A stretch of 64,000 bases of DNA from Chloroflexota bacterium (lineage in GTDB: Bacteria; Chloroflexota; Anaerolineae; UBA1429). A model generated the notes under the pieces. That model saw only the letters and a program-made list of their open reading frames with translations, searched no databases and was not told the DNA's origin. Shown here piece after piece: positions 8,452-17,782 of this stretch; within the stretch, counting starts at the first letter, position 1, and the number at the start of each line of letters is the position of its first letter. The position numbers and the translations under genes were made by a program. The stretch spans positions 186,001-250,000 of the forward strand of contig JAIOAW010000001.1 in assembly GCA_019873625.1 (NCBI GenBank), in the 5' to 3' direction.

Positions 8452-10482
8452 ATGCCCGAGTTCAAACTCGTCTCTGACTTTGTGCCCACGGGCGACCAGC
8501 CCGAGGCCATCGCCAAACTGGTGGAAGGCGTGTTGCGCGGCGACCGCTTTCAAACGCTCTTGGGCGTCACCGGCTCGGGCAAGACGTTCGTTATGGCGAA
8601 CATCATCCAGGCCGTGCAAAGGCCCACGCTGGTCATCGCCCATAACAAGACGCTCGCCGCCCAACTCTATGCCGAGTTCCGCGAGTTCTTTCCGCACAAC
8701 GCGGTGGCCTATTTTGTAAGTTATTACGACTACTACCAGCCCGAGGCCTACATCCCGCGCACCGATACCTACATCGAAAAAGACGCGATGATCAACGAGG
8801 AGATCGAGCGCCTGCGCCTGGCGGCCACCTCCGCCCTCCTTAGCCGGCGCGACGTGATCATCGTGGCCTCCGTCTCCTGCATTTACGGCTTGGGCGACCC
8901 GCAAGAATACGGCAAGGTGGTCATCTCGCTGCACAAGGGCGAGCGCATCCACCGCGAACGCATCCTGCGGCACCTGGTGAACATCTTTTACGAGCGCAAC
9001 GACGCGGCCCTCTCGCCGGGCAAGTTCCGCGTGCGGGGCGATACGCTCGAGGTGATGCCCGCCTACGGCGATACGGTGTACCGCATCGAATTCTGGGGCG
9101 ATGAGATCGAACGCCTCACCGAGGTGGATTCCCTCACCGGCGAGATCCTCGTCGAGCATCGCAACCTGGAGATTTACCCAGCGCGCCACTTTATCACCCC
9201 ACAGGAGAAACTCGTCCTTGCCTTGCAAGATATCGAAAAGGAGTTGGAAGAGCGCCTGGCCGAGTTGCGCCGCGAGGAGAAACTCCTGGAGGCCCAGCGC
9301 CTGGAACAGCGCACGCGCTACGATATCGAGATGATGCGCGAGGTGGGCTATTGCTCGGGCATCGAGAACTATTCGCGCCACCTAACGCGCCGCCAGCCCG
9401 GCGAGCCGCCGTGGACGCTCCTCGATTACTTCCCGCCCGATTATTTGATGTTCATTGACGAATCGCATATGACGGTGCCGCAACTCCACGGGATGTACAA
9501 CGGCGACCGCAGCCGCAAAGAGATCCTCGTGCAGTACGGCTTCCGCCTGCCCTCGGCGCTCGATAACCGCCCCCTGACCTTCGCCGAGTTCGAGGAGCGC
9601 ATCAACCAGTGCATCTTTGTCTCGGCCACGCCCAGGGAATACGAGCGCAGCGTGAGCACCCAGGTGGTGGAGCAGGTCATCCGGCCGACGGGGCTGGTGG
9701 ATCCGGAGGTCGTCGTCAAGCCCATCGAAGGGCAGATTGACGATCTCATCGGCGAGTTACGGCGGGTCATCGCGCGTGGCGAACGTGCCCTAGTCACCAC
9801 CCTCACCAAGCGGATGGCCGAAGACCTGGCCGACTATCTCCGCGAGGCCGGGTTCAATGTGCATTATCTCCACTCCGAAATCGGCACCATCGAACGGGTG
9901 GATATCTTGCGAGACCTGCGCGCTGGCGTGTATGACGTGGTGGTGGGCGTCAACCTCCTGCGCGAGGGGCTAGACCTGCCCGAAGTGTCGCTCGTGGCCA
10001 TTTTGGATGCCGATAAGGAGGGCTTCCTGCGCTCCGGAGATTCGCTCATCCAGACCATTGGCCGCGCGGCGCGCAACGTGAACGGCCGCGTGGTGATGTA
10101 TGCCGATGCCATCACCGATTCGATGCGCCACGCCATCGAAGAGACGAACCGCCGCCGGCAGATTCAGATGGCCTATAACGAAAAGCACGGCATCGTGCCC
10201 ACCACCATCGTCAAAGAGATTCGCACCCTGGCGGAGAGCCTGGGCGTCTCGGCAGAGGCCGGCGGGGCGCACTATGTGGGCACCGAAATCCCCAAGGATG
10301 AACTCGTGCGCATCATCAAAGACCTGGAAACCCAGATGAAGCGGGCCGCGCAGGATCTCGAGTTCGAAAAGGCCGCGCTCCTGCGCGACCAGATTTTGGA
10401 AATGCGCCGCCGTATGCGCGAGGAAGATGATGTGCCCGAATGGGAAAGGTTCCGCCAACTTGAGCGCCAAACCCGGCGATAA
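8452..10482 (+). CDS. uvrB: Excinuclease ABC subunit B
   Basis: Damage-recognition helicase of nucleotide excision repair, acting with UvrA and UvrC. The 676 residues carry Walker A GVTGSGKT (about residues 40-47), the beta-hairpin region around [10 protein letters not shown], the DEAD-like FIDESH box, helicase motifs V and VI ([18 protein letters not shown]) and the C-terminal UVR motif that binds UvrC. Full length. An AAGGAGGG ribosome site lies 7 bases before the ATG. No uvrA or uvrC is visible in the window. Its end overlaps the annotated start of the radical-SAM gene. Confidence 0.98.
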   Translation: MPEFKLVSDFVPTGDQPEAIAKLVEGVLRGDRFQTLLGVTGSGKTFVMANIIQAVQRPTLVIAHNKTLAAQLYAEFREFFPHNAVAYFVSYYDYYQPEAYIPRTDTYIEKDAMINEEIERLRLAATSALLSRRDVIIVASVSCIYGLGDPQEYGKVVISLHKGERIHRERILRHLVNIFYERNDAALSPGKFRVRGDTLEVMPAYGDTVYRIEFWGDEIERLTEVDSLTGEILVEHRNLEIYPARHFITPQEKLVLALQDIEKELEERLAELRREEKLLEAQRLEQRTRYDIEMMREVGYCSGIENYSRHLTRRQPGEPPWTLLDYFPPDYLMFIDESHMTVPQLHGMYNGDRSRKEILVQYGFRLPSALDNRPLTFAEFEERINQCIFVSATPREYERSVSTQVVEQVIRPTGLVDPEVVVKPIEGQIDDLIGELRRVIARGERALVTTLTKRMAEDLADYLREAGFNVHYLHSEIGTIERVDILRDLRAGVYDVVVGVNLLREGLDLPEVSLVAILDADKEGFLRSGDSLIQTIGRAARNVNGRVVMYADAITDSMRHAIEETNRRRQIQMAYNEKHGIVPTTIVKEIRTLAESLGVSAEAGGAHYVGTEIPKDELVRIIKDLETQMKRAAQDLEFEKAALLRDQILEMRRRMREEDDVPEWERFRQLERQTRR

Positions 10483-11419
10483 GGCAACGGACGTTTGGCC
10501 CTCCTACCTGGCGCTCGCCGCCTCGGGGGAATTGCACCGGCGCGCCGAGGCAGCCTGGGAACGCCTCCGGGCCTGCGACCTCTGCCCTCGGCGCTGCGGA
10601 GTAGATCGCCTCTCCGGCCAGGTGGGCTTCTGCCGCGCCGGCGCTCAAGCGCGCGTGGCCAGCCACAACACCCACCGCTGGGAAGAACCCCCCATCAGCG
10701 GCAGCCGCGGCTCGGGGACGATCTTTTTTTCGTACTGCACGGGGCGGTGCCTGTTTTGCCAGAACTACCCCATCAGCCAACTTGGCGTGGGCGAGGATGT
10801 AACGAACGAACGCCTGGCGCAGATGATGCTCACGCTCCAGCGTTGGGGGTGCCACAACATTAACCTCGTCACGCCCACGCACTATGTGCCGCAATTCCTG
10901 GCGGCATTGGAGATGGCCGCGGCCAGGGGGCTGCGCATCCCCATCGTGTACAACACGAGCGGCTACGAGCGTGTCGAGACGCTCCGCCTGCTCGATGGCG
11001 TGGTGGATATCTACCTGCCCGATGCGAAATATGCGGACGATGCGATCGCGCGCCGCTTGAGCGGCTTTGTGGATTACGTCGCCCATAACCGCGCCGCCCT
11101 GTTAGAGATGGCGCGGCAGGTGGGCGTTACTTTGCAACGCGATGCGGAGGGCATCGCCGTGCGGGGGATGGTCATTCGCCATCTCGTATTGCCCAATGGC
11201 CTGGCCGGCACCGAGGAGGTGCTCCGCTGGATCGCCGAAAACCTCTCGACCTCAGCCTACATCAGCCTGATGTCGCAGTATTTTCCCGCCTATCGCGCTG
11301 TGGGAGACCCCGAACTGGGCCGCTCCATCACTTTTGACGAGTATGATGAAGCGCTGGATGCCCTGGAACGGCTGGGCTTCGAAAATGGCTGGCGCCAAGA
11401 GATAGACGATATGGAATAG
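10427..11419 (+). CDS. Radical SAM protein, pyruvate-formate-lyase-activase-like
   Basis: A 330-residue radical SAM enzyme of the COG1313 type. It has the CxxxCxxC cluster as CTGRCLFC (about residues 103-110) for the 4Fe-4S centre and an N-terminal set of cysteines (CDLCPRRC, then GFCRAG) that could bind a second metal centre. No glycyl-radical enzyme is in the window, so the partner is unknown. The ATG at 10427 overlaps uvrB by 56 bases; a TTG at 10460 preceded by GGAAAGG would remove most of the overlap and is an equally good start. Co-transcription with uvrB is likely. Confidence 0.85.
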   Translation: MMCPNGKGSANLSAKPGDKATDVWPSYLALAASGELHRRAEAAWERLRACDLCPRRCGVDRLSGQVGFCRAGAQARVASHNTHRWEEPPISGSRGSGTIFFSYCTGRCLFCQNYPISQLGVGEDVTNERLAQMMLTLQRWGCHNINLVTPTHYVPQFLAALEMAAARGLRIPIVYNTSGYERVETLRLLDGVVDIYLPDAKYADDAIARRLSGFVDYVAHNRAALLEMARQVGVTLQRDAEGIAVRGMVIRHLVLPNGLAGTEEVLRWIAENLSTSAYISLMSQYFPAYRAVGDPELGRSITFDEYDEALDALERLGFENGWRQEIDDME

Positions 11420-11457
11420 CCCCCCTCGATTATGCCGTGTGGGTGTTTATTCCCCCC

Positions 11458-11513
11458 ATATGGAACGCGAGGCTCCTGCCTCGCGCCGTGGGCCAGGAGG
11501 CCTGCGCTCCATA
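11458..11513. repeat. GCGAGGCTCCTGCCTCGC-type palindromic element
   Basis: About 56 bases flanked by inverted ends (TATGGA at the left, TCCATA at the right), with an internal hairpin CGCGAGGC-tcct-GCCTCGCG (11466-11485) and a right half GGAGGCCTGCGC. The same core occurs at 8291-8318 and a diverged copy at 17720-17771. It has no poly-T tail, so it is better read as a repeat than as a terminator. Confidence 0.6.
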
Positions 11514-11528
11514 GAATGGCGTGCCCCT

Positions 11529-11557
11529 TTGACATCCCCCGCGCTGCCCGCTAGAAT
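11529..11557 (+). promoter_or_regulatory. Promoter of the alpha/beta hydrolase gene
   Basis: TTGACA (11529-11534), 17 bases, TAGAAT (11552-11557), 36 bases before the start codon. Confidence 0.7.
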
Positions 11558-11592
11558 GCACCCCTAGCCGAGCCTTCCGGGAGTTCATACGA

Positions 11593-12540
11593 ATGCCCCT
11601 CTTGCGCTTCTTGGGCAACCTCATCCTGGCCATCCTCATCATCGCCCTGGCTGCTGCCATCCTCGGCACGGCCTACGGCGCCACGATGGTGCGCGTGCAG
11701 GAGCACAGGGGCCTGGATGAGGGCGCCACGGCGGGCGGTTGGCTCTGGTTGGAGGGCCAACCCATCTACTACCGCACGTGGGGGCCTCAGGAGGGGCGCG
11801 CCGTCGTGCTGGTGCACGGCTACCAGGTGGAAGGCTCCGAAACCTGGGTGCCCCTTGCCGAGGCCCTAGCCAAGGCCGGCCTGCGCGTGGTGGCCGTGGA
11901 TCTCAAAGGGTTTGGCCGTTCTTCGCGCGAGGCGCCTTACGAGGGCCTTCAGGGGCAGGCGAATATCCTCGGCGCAGCGCTCAACCAGATGGGCCTGTAT
12001 AGGAACCTTATCGTCGCGCACGGCTGGGGGGCGGCTGTCGTCGCGCAACTTGCCGCCGAGCAGCCCCAATTCGTGCGCCAGGTGGTGCTCATCGCCCCCG
12101 AAGCGCCCACACCTCTCCCCCGTTGGAAGGAGATGCTCCTGAAAGCGCCTTATGTGGGGCATGCCCTCATCTGGGCAGAAGAGGACGGCGGCCCCTTGTG
12201 GAAGGCCCGGCACCGCCGAGCCTTTGCCGACCCCACGCTCATCCCCCAGGATTATTGGAAGCGCCTCGCCATGCCGACGCAAATCGCCGGCACGGCAGAG
12301 GCCCTGCGGGCAATGTCCCTCGCGCCTCAAGGCGAAACGGTGCCGTTGGCCTTCCGCGTGCCCACGCTCATCCTCGTGGGCGAGCGCGACCGCACCTTCA
12401 CAGAAGGAGAGGCCCAGGCCCTGGCCCAAACGATGCCCCAGGCCACGGTGCGCGTCATCCCCCAAGGGGGGAAGGCCCTGCACGTCGAACAGCGCGCGTC
12501 GGTAAGCCGCCTCATCGCCCAATGGGCGCTTTCGCCATAA
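11593..12540 (+). CDS. Membrane-anchored alpha/beta hydrolase lacking the nucleophile
   Basis: A 315-residue alpha/beta-hydrolase fold protein with an N-terminal hydrophobic anchor (about residues 5-29). The oxyanion-side motif LVHGYQ lies at about 73-78, and the acid and base regions are visible as GERD and ALHVEQ. The nucleophile elbow reads VAHGWGAAV, so residue 144, normally Ser or Asp, is Gly. The following Trp resembles the DWGG elbow of epoxide hydrolases and dehalogenases; the codon GGC is one transition from GAC. The protein may be a non-catalytic homologue, or the base may be wrong. It has its own promoter and a GGGAG ribosome site. Confidence 0.85.
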   Translation: MPLLRFLGNLILAILIIALAAAILGTAYGATMVRVQEHRGLDEGATAGGWLWLEGQPIYYRTWGPQEGRAVVLVHGYQVEGSETWVPLAEALAKAGLRVVAVDLKGFGRSSREAPYEGLQGQANILGAALNQMGLYRNLIVAHGWGAAVVAQLAAEQPQFVRQVVLIAPEAPTPLPRWKEMLLKAPYVGHALIWAEEDGGPLWKARHRRAFADPTLIPQDYWKRLAMPTQIAGTAEALRAMSLAPQGETVPLAFRVPTLILVGERDRTFTEGEAQALAQTMPQATVRVIPQGGKALHVEQRASVSRLIAQWALSP

Positions 12541-12570
12541 ACCCCATTCAGCCAGGAGGAGAAAGGCCCT

Positions 12571-13695
12571 ATGTTTGCCCTCAAGCCCGATTACGAAAAG
12601 ACGCGCGAGCGCATCGCTGCCTTTTGGGAGCGCGAGCTTATCGACCGGCCCGTCGTCCAGTTCACGCTCTACAAGCCGCGCGAAGAGTGGGTGCCGGTGC
12701 CCGAATCTCACCACGCCTCGCCCGAAGCACGTTGGACGGATGCCCAGTTCCAGGCCGAATACGCCTTGGCCACCCTCTCTAACCAAGAGTTTTTGGGGGA
12801 TACGCTGCCCATTGCCTTCCCCAACCTGGGGCCGGAGATCTTTTCGGCCTTTTACGGTTGCCCCATCCACTTTGGAGATTACGGCACGAGTTGGACGGAT
12901 CCCATCCTCTATGATTGGGCCGAGATGGACTCCATCCGCCTGGATTGGAATAGCCCTTGGCTGAAAAAACTGCACGAGATGACCGACGCCCTCTTGGAGG
13001 TGGGCAAGGATACGTTCATCGTGGGGATGACGGATTGGCACCCCGGCGGAGATTGGCTCGCCGCCCTGCGAGATCCCCAAAACCTGGCCGTGGACCTCAT
13101 CACCCACCCCGATGAGGTCAAGGCGATGCTGAAGCGCGGCGAGGCGGACTATTTCGCCGTGTACGATATGTTCTATGAAAAACTTCGCGCCGCCGGCCAG
13201 CCCATCACCACCTGGCTGCACCTCTTGCACGATGGTAAATACTACGTCCCCTCGAACGACTTTTCGTGTATGATCAGCAACCGTATGTTCGTCGAATTCT
13301 TTTTGCCGGGCATCATCCACGAGTGCCGCTTCCTCGAGCGTTCCATCTACCATTTGGATGGCCCCAACGCCCTTCGGCACCTGGATACCATCCTCAGCAT
13401 CCCCGAACTGAACGCCGTGCAGTGGGTGTTCGGCGCGGGGAATGAGGGGTTCCATCGCTGGGTGGAGGTCTATCGGCGCATTCAGGCGGCCAAGAAGGGG
13501 GTGCAGGTCATCTGCGAATACGACGAGGTGGAGGCCGTGATGGAGACGCTCGACCCCCACGGGCTGTATCTCACGGTGGGGGGCGTGCCTTCGCGCGAGG
13601 CGGGTTTGGATATGCTCCGCCGTTTGGAGAAATGGTGCGCGGGCCGGGTCTTTAGCCTGGGCAGCCCCGCCAAAGGCGCCCCAGGCGCACCGTAA
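12571..13695 (+). CDS. Uroporphyrinogen-decarboxylase-family protein
   Basis: A 374-residue TIM-barrel protein of the UROD/methylcobamide methyltransferase superfamily. The RQAGR motif of genuine HemE is absent and no haem genes are nearby, so haem synthesis is unlikely. Where corrinoid methyltransferases such as MtaA have a zinc-binding HxC, this protein has HLDG. It has a strong GGAGG ribosome site 30 bases after the hydrolase gene, suggesting co-transcription. The C-terminus overlaps the convergent glycosyltransferase gene by 44 bases. Two more family members lie at 59.6-62.4 kb. The substrate is unknown. Confidence 0.8.
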   Translation: MFALKPDYEKTRERIAAFWERELIDRPVVQFTLYKPREEWVPVPESHHASPEARWTDAQFQAEYALATLSNQEFLGDTLPIAFPNLGPEIFSAFYGCPIHFGDYGTSWTDPILYDWAEMDSIRLDWNSPWLKKLHEMTDALLEVGKDTFIVGMTDWHPGGDWLAALRDPQNLAVDLITHPDEVKAMLKRGEADYFAVYDMFYEKLRAAGQPITTWLHLLHDGKYYVPSNDFSCMISNRMFVEFFLPGIIHECRFLERSIYHLDGPNALRHLDTILSIPELNAVQWVFGAGNEGFHRWVEVYRRIQAAKKGVQVICEYDEVEAVMETLDPHGLYLTVGGVPSREAGLDMLRRLEKWCAGRVFSLGSPAKGAPGAP

Positions 13696-14416
13696 CGGCA
13701 AACCCGTAGTAATAGGCCACCAGGGCGCAGAGCCTTAGCCCGTGCAGGCCATCTCGGTAGCCCTGCAAGGTTATGTAGCGCCGCCAGAACTCGCGCCAGG
13801 GCTGGAGGAAGTAGGTCCACGGCTTTGGGCGGATTCCGCGCTGGTAGCGAATCTGCGCCTCATAGGCGACGTATTGCCGCTGTTTGGCCCTGAACTGGGC
13901 CATAGTGCGGTAATTGTAATGGAGCAGAGGCTGGGCCAGGTACCCCGCCGCGCCTTGGAGGAGGACGACCTCGTGCACCGGCCGCGAGAGGTCATATTGG
14001 GCGCGGCCCCGGCGCAGCAGCCGCAATTGATAATCGGGGTACCAGCCCCCGTGGCGCACCTCTCGCCCCAAGATGATGTTCCGCCTTGGCACCCACCAGC
14101 CCTCGTATTCGCCGCGCCGAGTGGCCTCTCGAATTTCCTCAGCGAGGGCGGGCGTACAGCGCTCGTCCGTATCAATATAAAAGACCCACTCCCCCTCGGC
14201 GATGCTCAGGCCGAAATTGCGCTGGCGGGCGAAATCCTCAAACACGTGCGGCACCACGCGCGCCCCCAGGCGCTGGGCGATTTCACCCGTGGCATCGGCG
14301 CTGCGCGTATCCAGGATGACCAGGCGCTCATCGGCCCAAGAAACGCTCTCGAGGCACTCGGCAATATCGTGTTCGGCGTTGGCGGCGATAATGCCCGCCG
14401 TGATAGAGGGAGCCAT
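13652..14416 (-). CDS. GT2 glycosyltransferase (WaaE/KdtX-like)
   Basis: A family 2 glycosyltransferase of 254 residues. Near the N-terminus it has SITAGIIAANAE and the LDTRSADAT nucleotide-sugar region, and YIDTDER supplies the DxD metal site. The C-terminal part, rich in aromatic residues and Arg, resembles WaaE-type enzymes that add sugars to cell-surface polymers. The ATG at 14416 begins 2 bases after the stop of the preceding glycosyltransferase, so the pair is an operon with the lipoprotein gene at 15386-16603. The 3' end overlaps the convergent UROD-family gene by 44 bases. Confidence 0.88.
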   Translation of the reverse strand: MAPSITAGIIAANAEHDIAECLESVSWADERLVILDTRSADATGEIAQRLGARVVPHVFEDFARQRNFGLSIAEGEWVFYIDTDERCTPALAEEIREATRRGEYEGWWVPRRNIILGREVRHGGWYPDYQLRLLRRGRAQYDLSRPVHEVVLLQGAAGYLAQPLLHYNYRTMAQFRAKQRQYVAYEAQIRYQRGIRPKPWTYFLQPWREFWRRYITLQGYRDGLHGLRLCALVAYYYGFAVTVRLGRLWRGCPG

Positions 14417-14418
14417 CT

Positions 14419-15384
14419 CTACATCTCCAGCACGTGGTGGTAGGCCACAAAACGGCATTCGGCCTCCTCCGCCGAAAGATGGCCCCTTTTGAGGGCGCGC
14501 GCGACGCGGCCCATTTCACGGCGCACCCCAGCGCGCACGATTCGCCGCACGGCCCAGCGATAGAACGGGCCATAGTGTTTGGCAAACAAGCGGTAGCGGC
14601 TCTGCCACAGGGCCACGAACATCTTTTCTCGAAACTGCCCTGCACTTTGGCCGCCCAGGTGGACGATGCGCGCCTTGGGCACGCAGTAAATCTCCCAGCC
14701 GGCGGCCTTGGCCCGCAGGCACCAGTCAATCTCCTCGCAGTACATAAAGAACCCCTCGTCGAACCAGCCCACCTCTTCCAGGGCCTCCCAGCGCACCATC
14801 ATCGCGGCGCCAAGGGGGTGATCAATGGGGAACGGCTCGCCCTTGGCATAGAGCCGAAGGGGATAGCGCCCGTTGAGGGGCGAATCGAGCAGGCGGTGGT
14901 GCACCGTCCAAAAGTCAAAAAAGGCCATGGCCAAGGTGGGGAAGCGAAAGGCCCCATGCTGAAAGCGCCCATCCCCGTAAAAGAGTTGGGCGCCCACGGC
15001 CCCCACGCGGGGGTGCGTTTGCAAGAAAGAGGCCATCTCTCCCAGCGCGCCAGGCTGGACGACCGTATCCGGGTTCAAAAAGAGCACCAAGGCGGGCCGT
15101 TCGCCCCCTTGGGCGATGTGCCTTAGGGCCAAGTTCGTGCCCCCCGCAAAACCGAGGTTCGTTTCGCTCCGAATGAGGTGCCACGCGGGGTGCGCTTGCG
15201 GCGGAAAGTGCGCCGCGATGGCCTCGGCGCTCCCATCCGAAGAGGCATTATCCACCACCCACACGCCCGCCGAAAAGGGCGCCCTCGCGAGTTCTTCTCG
15301 CACCGATTCCAGGCAGTTGAGCGTAATCTGGCGCGTGTTGTAACTCACGACGATTACGGCCAGCGTGAGGGGTTGCGCCGCCAT
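14419..15384 (-). CDS. GT2 glycosyltransferase (rhamnosyltransferase-like)
   Basis: A 321-residue family 2 glycosyltransferase. Motifs are VIVVSYNTR at the N-terminus, VVDNASSDGS for nucleotide binding, FLNPDT as the DxD-equivalent site and the EEIDWCLRAK stretch typical of WbbL-like rhamnosyl- and mannosyltransferases. It starts one base after the stop of the lipoprotein gene and is followed 2 bases later by a second glycosyltransferase. The tight spacing indicates a three-gene transcription unit acting on a surface or extracellular glycan; the glycan cannot be identified here. Confidence 0.9.
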   Translation of the reverse strand: MAAQPLTLAVIVVSYNTRQITLNCLESVREELARAPFSAGVWVVDNASSDGSAEAIAAHFPPQAHPAWHLIRSETNLGFAGGTNLALRHIAQGGERPALVLFLNPDTVVQPGALGEMASFLQTHPRVGAVGAQLFYGDGRFQHGAFRFPTLAMAFFDFWTVHHRLLDSPLNGRYPLRLYAKGEPFPIDHPLGAAMMVRWEALEEVGWFDEGFFMYCEEIDWCLRAKAAGWEIYCVPKARIVHLGGQSAGQFREKMFVALWQSRYRLFAKHYGPFYRWAVRRIVRAGVRREMGRVARALKRGHLSAEEAECRFVAYHHVLEM

Positions 15385-15385
15385 A

Positions 15386-16603
15386 CTAAAACCCTATGGA
15401 GATGGGCGTCGGCTCGACGCGATCCTGCACGATCCACACCTGCTCGTGGATGAGGCCAACCCAGTAATACGGCTCGACCTTGGGGGGCGGGTCATCAATG
15501 CGCAGATGGCCGACGACGGTAACCGATTGGCCGGGCATCAGGTATTTTTGTGGGCCGACTTCCGTCTCGATGACGGTCAATTCGTCATCCTTGCCCAACT
15601 GCCAGCGGAAGGGATAGACCCGCCCGGCGCTGTTCCCCTCGAAATCCAGCCCGATGCGAAAGATACCCGGCTCCTCATAAGCGCCGAGGGTGTTATAATT
15701 CTCGCTCGTCGAATACGTCGTGCCGGATTCAGGCCCCTTGGTGCGGACGGGCACGGTGCCGATGTTCCGCACGGTGCAAGTGAAGGTGAGCGTGCCATGC
15801 AACGGCACCACCGTGGGCGAAAACACCGCCGCGCGGTTGACGATTTCCACCTGGGGCACGCCGCCGCCTTGGATTTCCAGCGTGCCCTCGGCGCGAGCCA
15901 GGTTGCCCACGGCGTCTTCGGCCTCCACCACCACGGTATAGAGGCCATCGGGCGGGGGCGTTGCACCCAGGTCCACGCCGGCGTCGTAATCGTGCTCGTG
16001 GGTGCCCGGGGCGCCCATCTCGCGGATCTTGTCCTCCGGCACGGGATATTTGTTCCCGGCCGCATCGAGGAGGTAGACCTCCACGCGCGTGGCCTTTTTG
16101 CTCAGATCATAGCCGATGGTCACGCGGTCGGTGATGCCATCTCGGTTCGGCGTGAAGGATTTCGGCCAGATGCTCAAATGCCGAATCTCCAGCGGGATCT
16201 TATCGCCCTCCACCAGGGTGATCGTCTTAGTAATTTGTTGAGAGCGCCCCTTTGCGTCGCGCGCCTCGAACACCACCGTATAGACCCCATCGGGCAGCAA
16301 ACGGCCGTCAATCACCCCGCCAAAGTAGGCCGTGCGCTTGCCGGGGGAGCGGCGCAGATCCTTGCGAAAGTCATATCGTTTGCCCGCCGCATCGAGGAGA
16401 TAGATGGAGATGGTGCCCGGCCGCAGGAGGGTGTAGCGCATCTCGGCGATGTCATCCACCCCGTCGGCATTGGGAGAGATGATCTCCGGGCGGATGGACA
16501 CCTCTTTGAGCAGGGTTTGCGGCGCACAACCACCGAGAATAAGCAGGGCGAACGCGCCCAAAGCCACCCCGAGGGCACGCCCCCACGATCGCCTCACCAA
16601 CAC
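15386..16603 (-). CDS. Exported lipoprotein with FlgD-like / PNxDG repeat domains
   Basis: A predicted lipoprotein of 405 residues. A basic N-terminus and hydrophobic core end in LILGGC, a plausible lipobox. Two related domains follow, each opening with a calcium-binding-like loop (SPNADGVDD and TPNRDGITD) and closing with PDGVYTVV or PDGLYTVV, typical of FlgD-like immunoglobulin folds. A C-terminal beta-rich domain completes it. I chose the GTG at 16603 because GGGAGG lies 5 bases upstream; the reading frame stays open far upstream, but that part is antisense to the kinase gene. It heads the operon with two glycosyltransferases, which suggests a surface-glycan or adhesion context. Confidence 0.8.
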   Translation of the reverse strand: MLVRRSWGRALGVALGAFALLILGGCAPQTLLKEVSIRPEIISPNADGVDDIAEMRYTLLRPGTISIYLLDAAGKRYDFRKDLRRSPGKRTAYFGGVIDGRLLPDGVYTVVFEARDAKGRSQQITKTITLVEGDKIPLEIRHLSIWPKSFTPNRDGITDRVTIGYDLSKKATRVEVYLLDAAGNKYPVPEDKIREMGAPGTHEHDYDAGVDLGATPPPDGLYTVVVEAEDAVGNLARAEGTLEIQGGGVPQVEIVNRAAVFSPTVVPLHGTLTFTCTVRNIGTVPVRTKGPESGTTYSTSENYNTLGAYEEPGIFRIGLDFEGNSAGRVYPFRWQLGKDDELTVIETEVGPQKYLMPGQSVTVVGHLRIDDPPPKVEPYYWVGLIHEQVWIVQDRVEPTPISIGF

Positions 16604-16651
16604 GTCAACCTCCCAGGGAGAATAGTCTCGGCCTTTGGGTAGACGCTTGCG

Positions 16652-16680
16652 AGTGTAGCAGAGGGGGATGGGCTGGTCAA
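16652..16680 (-). promoter_or_regulatory. Promoter of the lipoprotein-glycosyltransferase operon
   Basis: On the minus strand TTGACC (16680-16675), 17 bases, TACACT (16657-16652), 49 bases before the GTG at 16603. Confidence 0.5.
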
Positions 16681-16713
16681 ATAAGGGCCTACGAATACAG
16701 AAAGCGCGCCCGC

Positions 16714-16743
16714 TTGGACAGAAACGTCCCGCGCGTGTATCAT
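16714..16743 (+). promoter_or_regulatory. Promoter of the APH-type kinase gene
   Basis: TTGGAC (16714-16719), 18 bases, TATCAT (16738-16743), about 50 bases before the kinase start. It is divergent from the lipoprotein promoter. Confidence 0.4.
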
Positions 16744-16792
16744 CGGGTGCTCGCTTGACCGCACGCTGAATATTCCGAGTGGGGTACGCCCA

Positions 16793-17707
16793 TTGGACTA
16801 TCGAGACCCTATGGAAGACGTCCTTTCTTGGTGCAAAGGCGCCCTTGGCCCTTACCGCCTCCTTTCGGGCGATGCGCGCTTCCACGGGCGCACGTCCGTC
16901 CTCGCCTTGGAGGCGCGGAAGGAGCGCTATTACGTCAAAATTTATCGCGAACGGTCGGATTGGGAGGTCGAAGCCCACGGCTACCTCCATTGGGCGCCGG
17001 CCTTCGAGGGCCGAGCACCTCGGCTGATCGCCTTGCGCGAGGAAGACCCTCCGGCCCTCGTGGTGAGCGCCCTCCCCGGCCGACCTATGGCGGAAGTGCG
17101 CCTCACGCCCGACCAGGAACGGGCTGTGTGGCGCGCGGCCGGCCAGGCCCTCGTGAACCTTCACGAATGGGCCAGGGGAACCTTTTTCGGCCCCTGCCGC
17201 TGGGATGGCCGCCCCATCCTCACGCCGCCCATAGAGGATGCCACAACCTACACCTTGGCTGACCTGGCACATTGGGTCGAGCGGGGCAAACGGGCGGGCT
17301 GCCTGGCAGCCGAAGAATTGGCCCTGGTAGAAGCCGCGCAGCCCTTGGCCGCGGCCTTTGCCGGGGAACCGCCCGTCCCCTGTCACCGCGACTATGGCCC
17401 GGCGAATTGGCTCATCGAAGAAGGCACCTGGGCCGGCGTGATAGACTTTGAGTTCTCTCGCTGGGATGTGCGCGTGGCCGATTTCACCCGCTATCCAGAT
17501 TGGGAATGGCTCCGCCGCCCAGACCTCATCCAAGCCTTTTTCGAAGGATACGGCCGAACGCTCACGCCGCAGGAAGAAGTGCAGTGCCTGTTTGGGCACG
17601 TGCAATACGCCGTAGCGGCCATCGTGTGGGGATATGAGAATGGGTTCCACGGTTTTGAGGCCGAGGGGCGAGAGGCCCTGCGACGTTTGAGGCCTCGGTT
17701 GAAATAA
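16793..17707 (+). CDS. Aminoglycoside-phosphotransferase-family kinase
   Basis: A 304-residue protein kinase-like small-molecule kinase. The catalytic loop CHRDYGPANW has the HxD aspartate and the metal-binding Asn, and VIDFEFS carries the second metal aspartate. The N-lobe has YYVKIY with the ATP-binding lysine. APH-family proteins phosphorylate antibiotics, choline, homoserine, fructosamines and other small molecules, and the sequence does not reveal which. The TTG at 16793 follows GGGG at good spacing; the ATG at 16811 is the alternative start. The gene is monocistronic with repeat elements downstream. Confidence 0.85.
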   Translation: MDYRDPMEDVLSWCKGALGPYRLLSGDARFHGRTSVLALEARKERYYVKIYRERSDWEVEAHGYLHWAPAFEGRAPRLIALREEDPPALVVSALPGRPMAEVRLTPDQERAVWRAAGQALVNLHEWARGTFFGPCRWDGRPILTPPIEDATTYTLADLAHWVERGKRAGCLAAEELALVEAAQPLAAAFAGEPPVPCHRDYGPANWLIEEGTWAGVIDFEFSRWDVRVADFTRYPDWEWLRRPDLIQAFFEGYGRTLTPQEEVQCLFGHVQYAVAAIVWGYENGFHGFEAEGREALRRLRPRLK

Positions 17708-17719
17708 GCCTTCGGCGAT

Positions 17720-17771
17720 CGGCGCGCGAGGCTCTCGCTTGGGGCACGCGAGCCGGGAGGCCCGCGCTCCC
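17720..17771. repeat. Diverged GCGAGGCTC palindromic element
   Basis: GGCGCGCGAGGCTC at the left, an inner GAGCC partner (17750-17754) and a right end GGGAGGCCCGCGCTCC. The architecture matches the element at 11458-11513, with a diverged centre. Confidence 0.5.
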
Positions 17772-17782
17772 CTCTTTTGTCT

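Noticed and set aside
12571-13695. Annotation as HemE (uroporphyrinogen decarboxylase)
   Set aside because: The RQAGR motif is absent here and in the paralogues at 59597 and 61311, and no haem genes are present.
11866-13701. A 611-codon minus-strand frame across the hydrolase and UROD genes
   Set aside because: It spans two well-supported plus-strand genes and an intergenic gap and has no recognisable motif.
16604-17650. N-terminal extension of the PNxDG lipoprotein reading frame
   Set aside because: This part is antisense to the APH-type kinase; the signal peptide and GGGAGG site fix the start at 16603.
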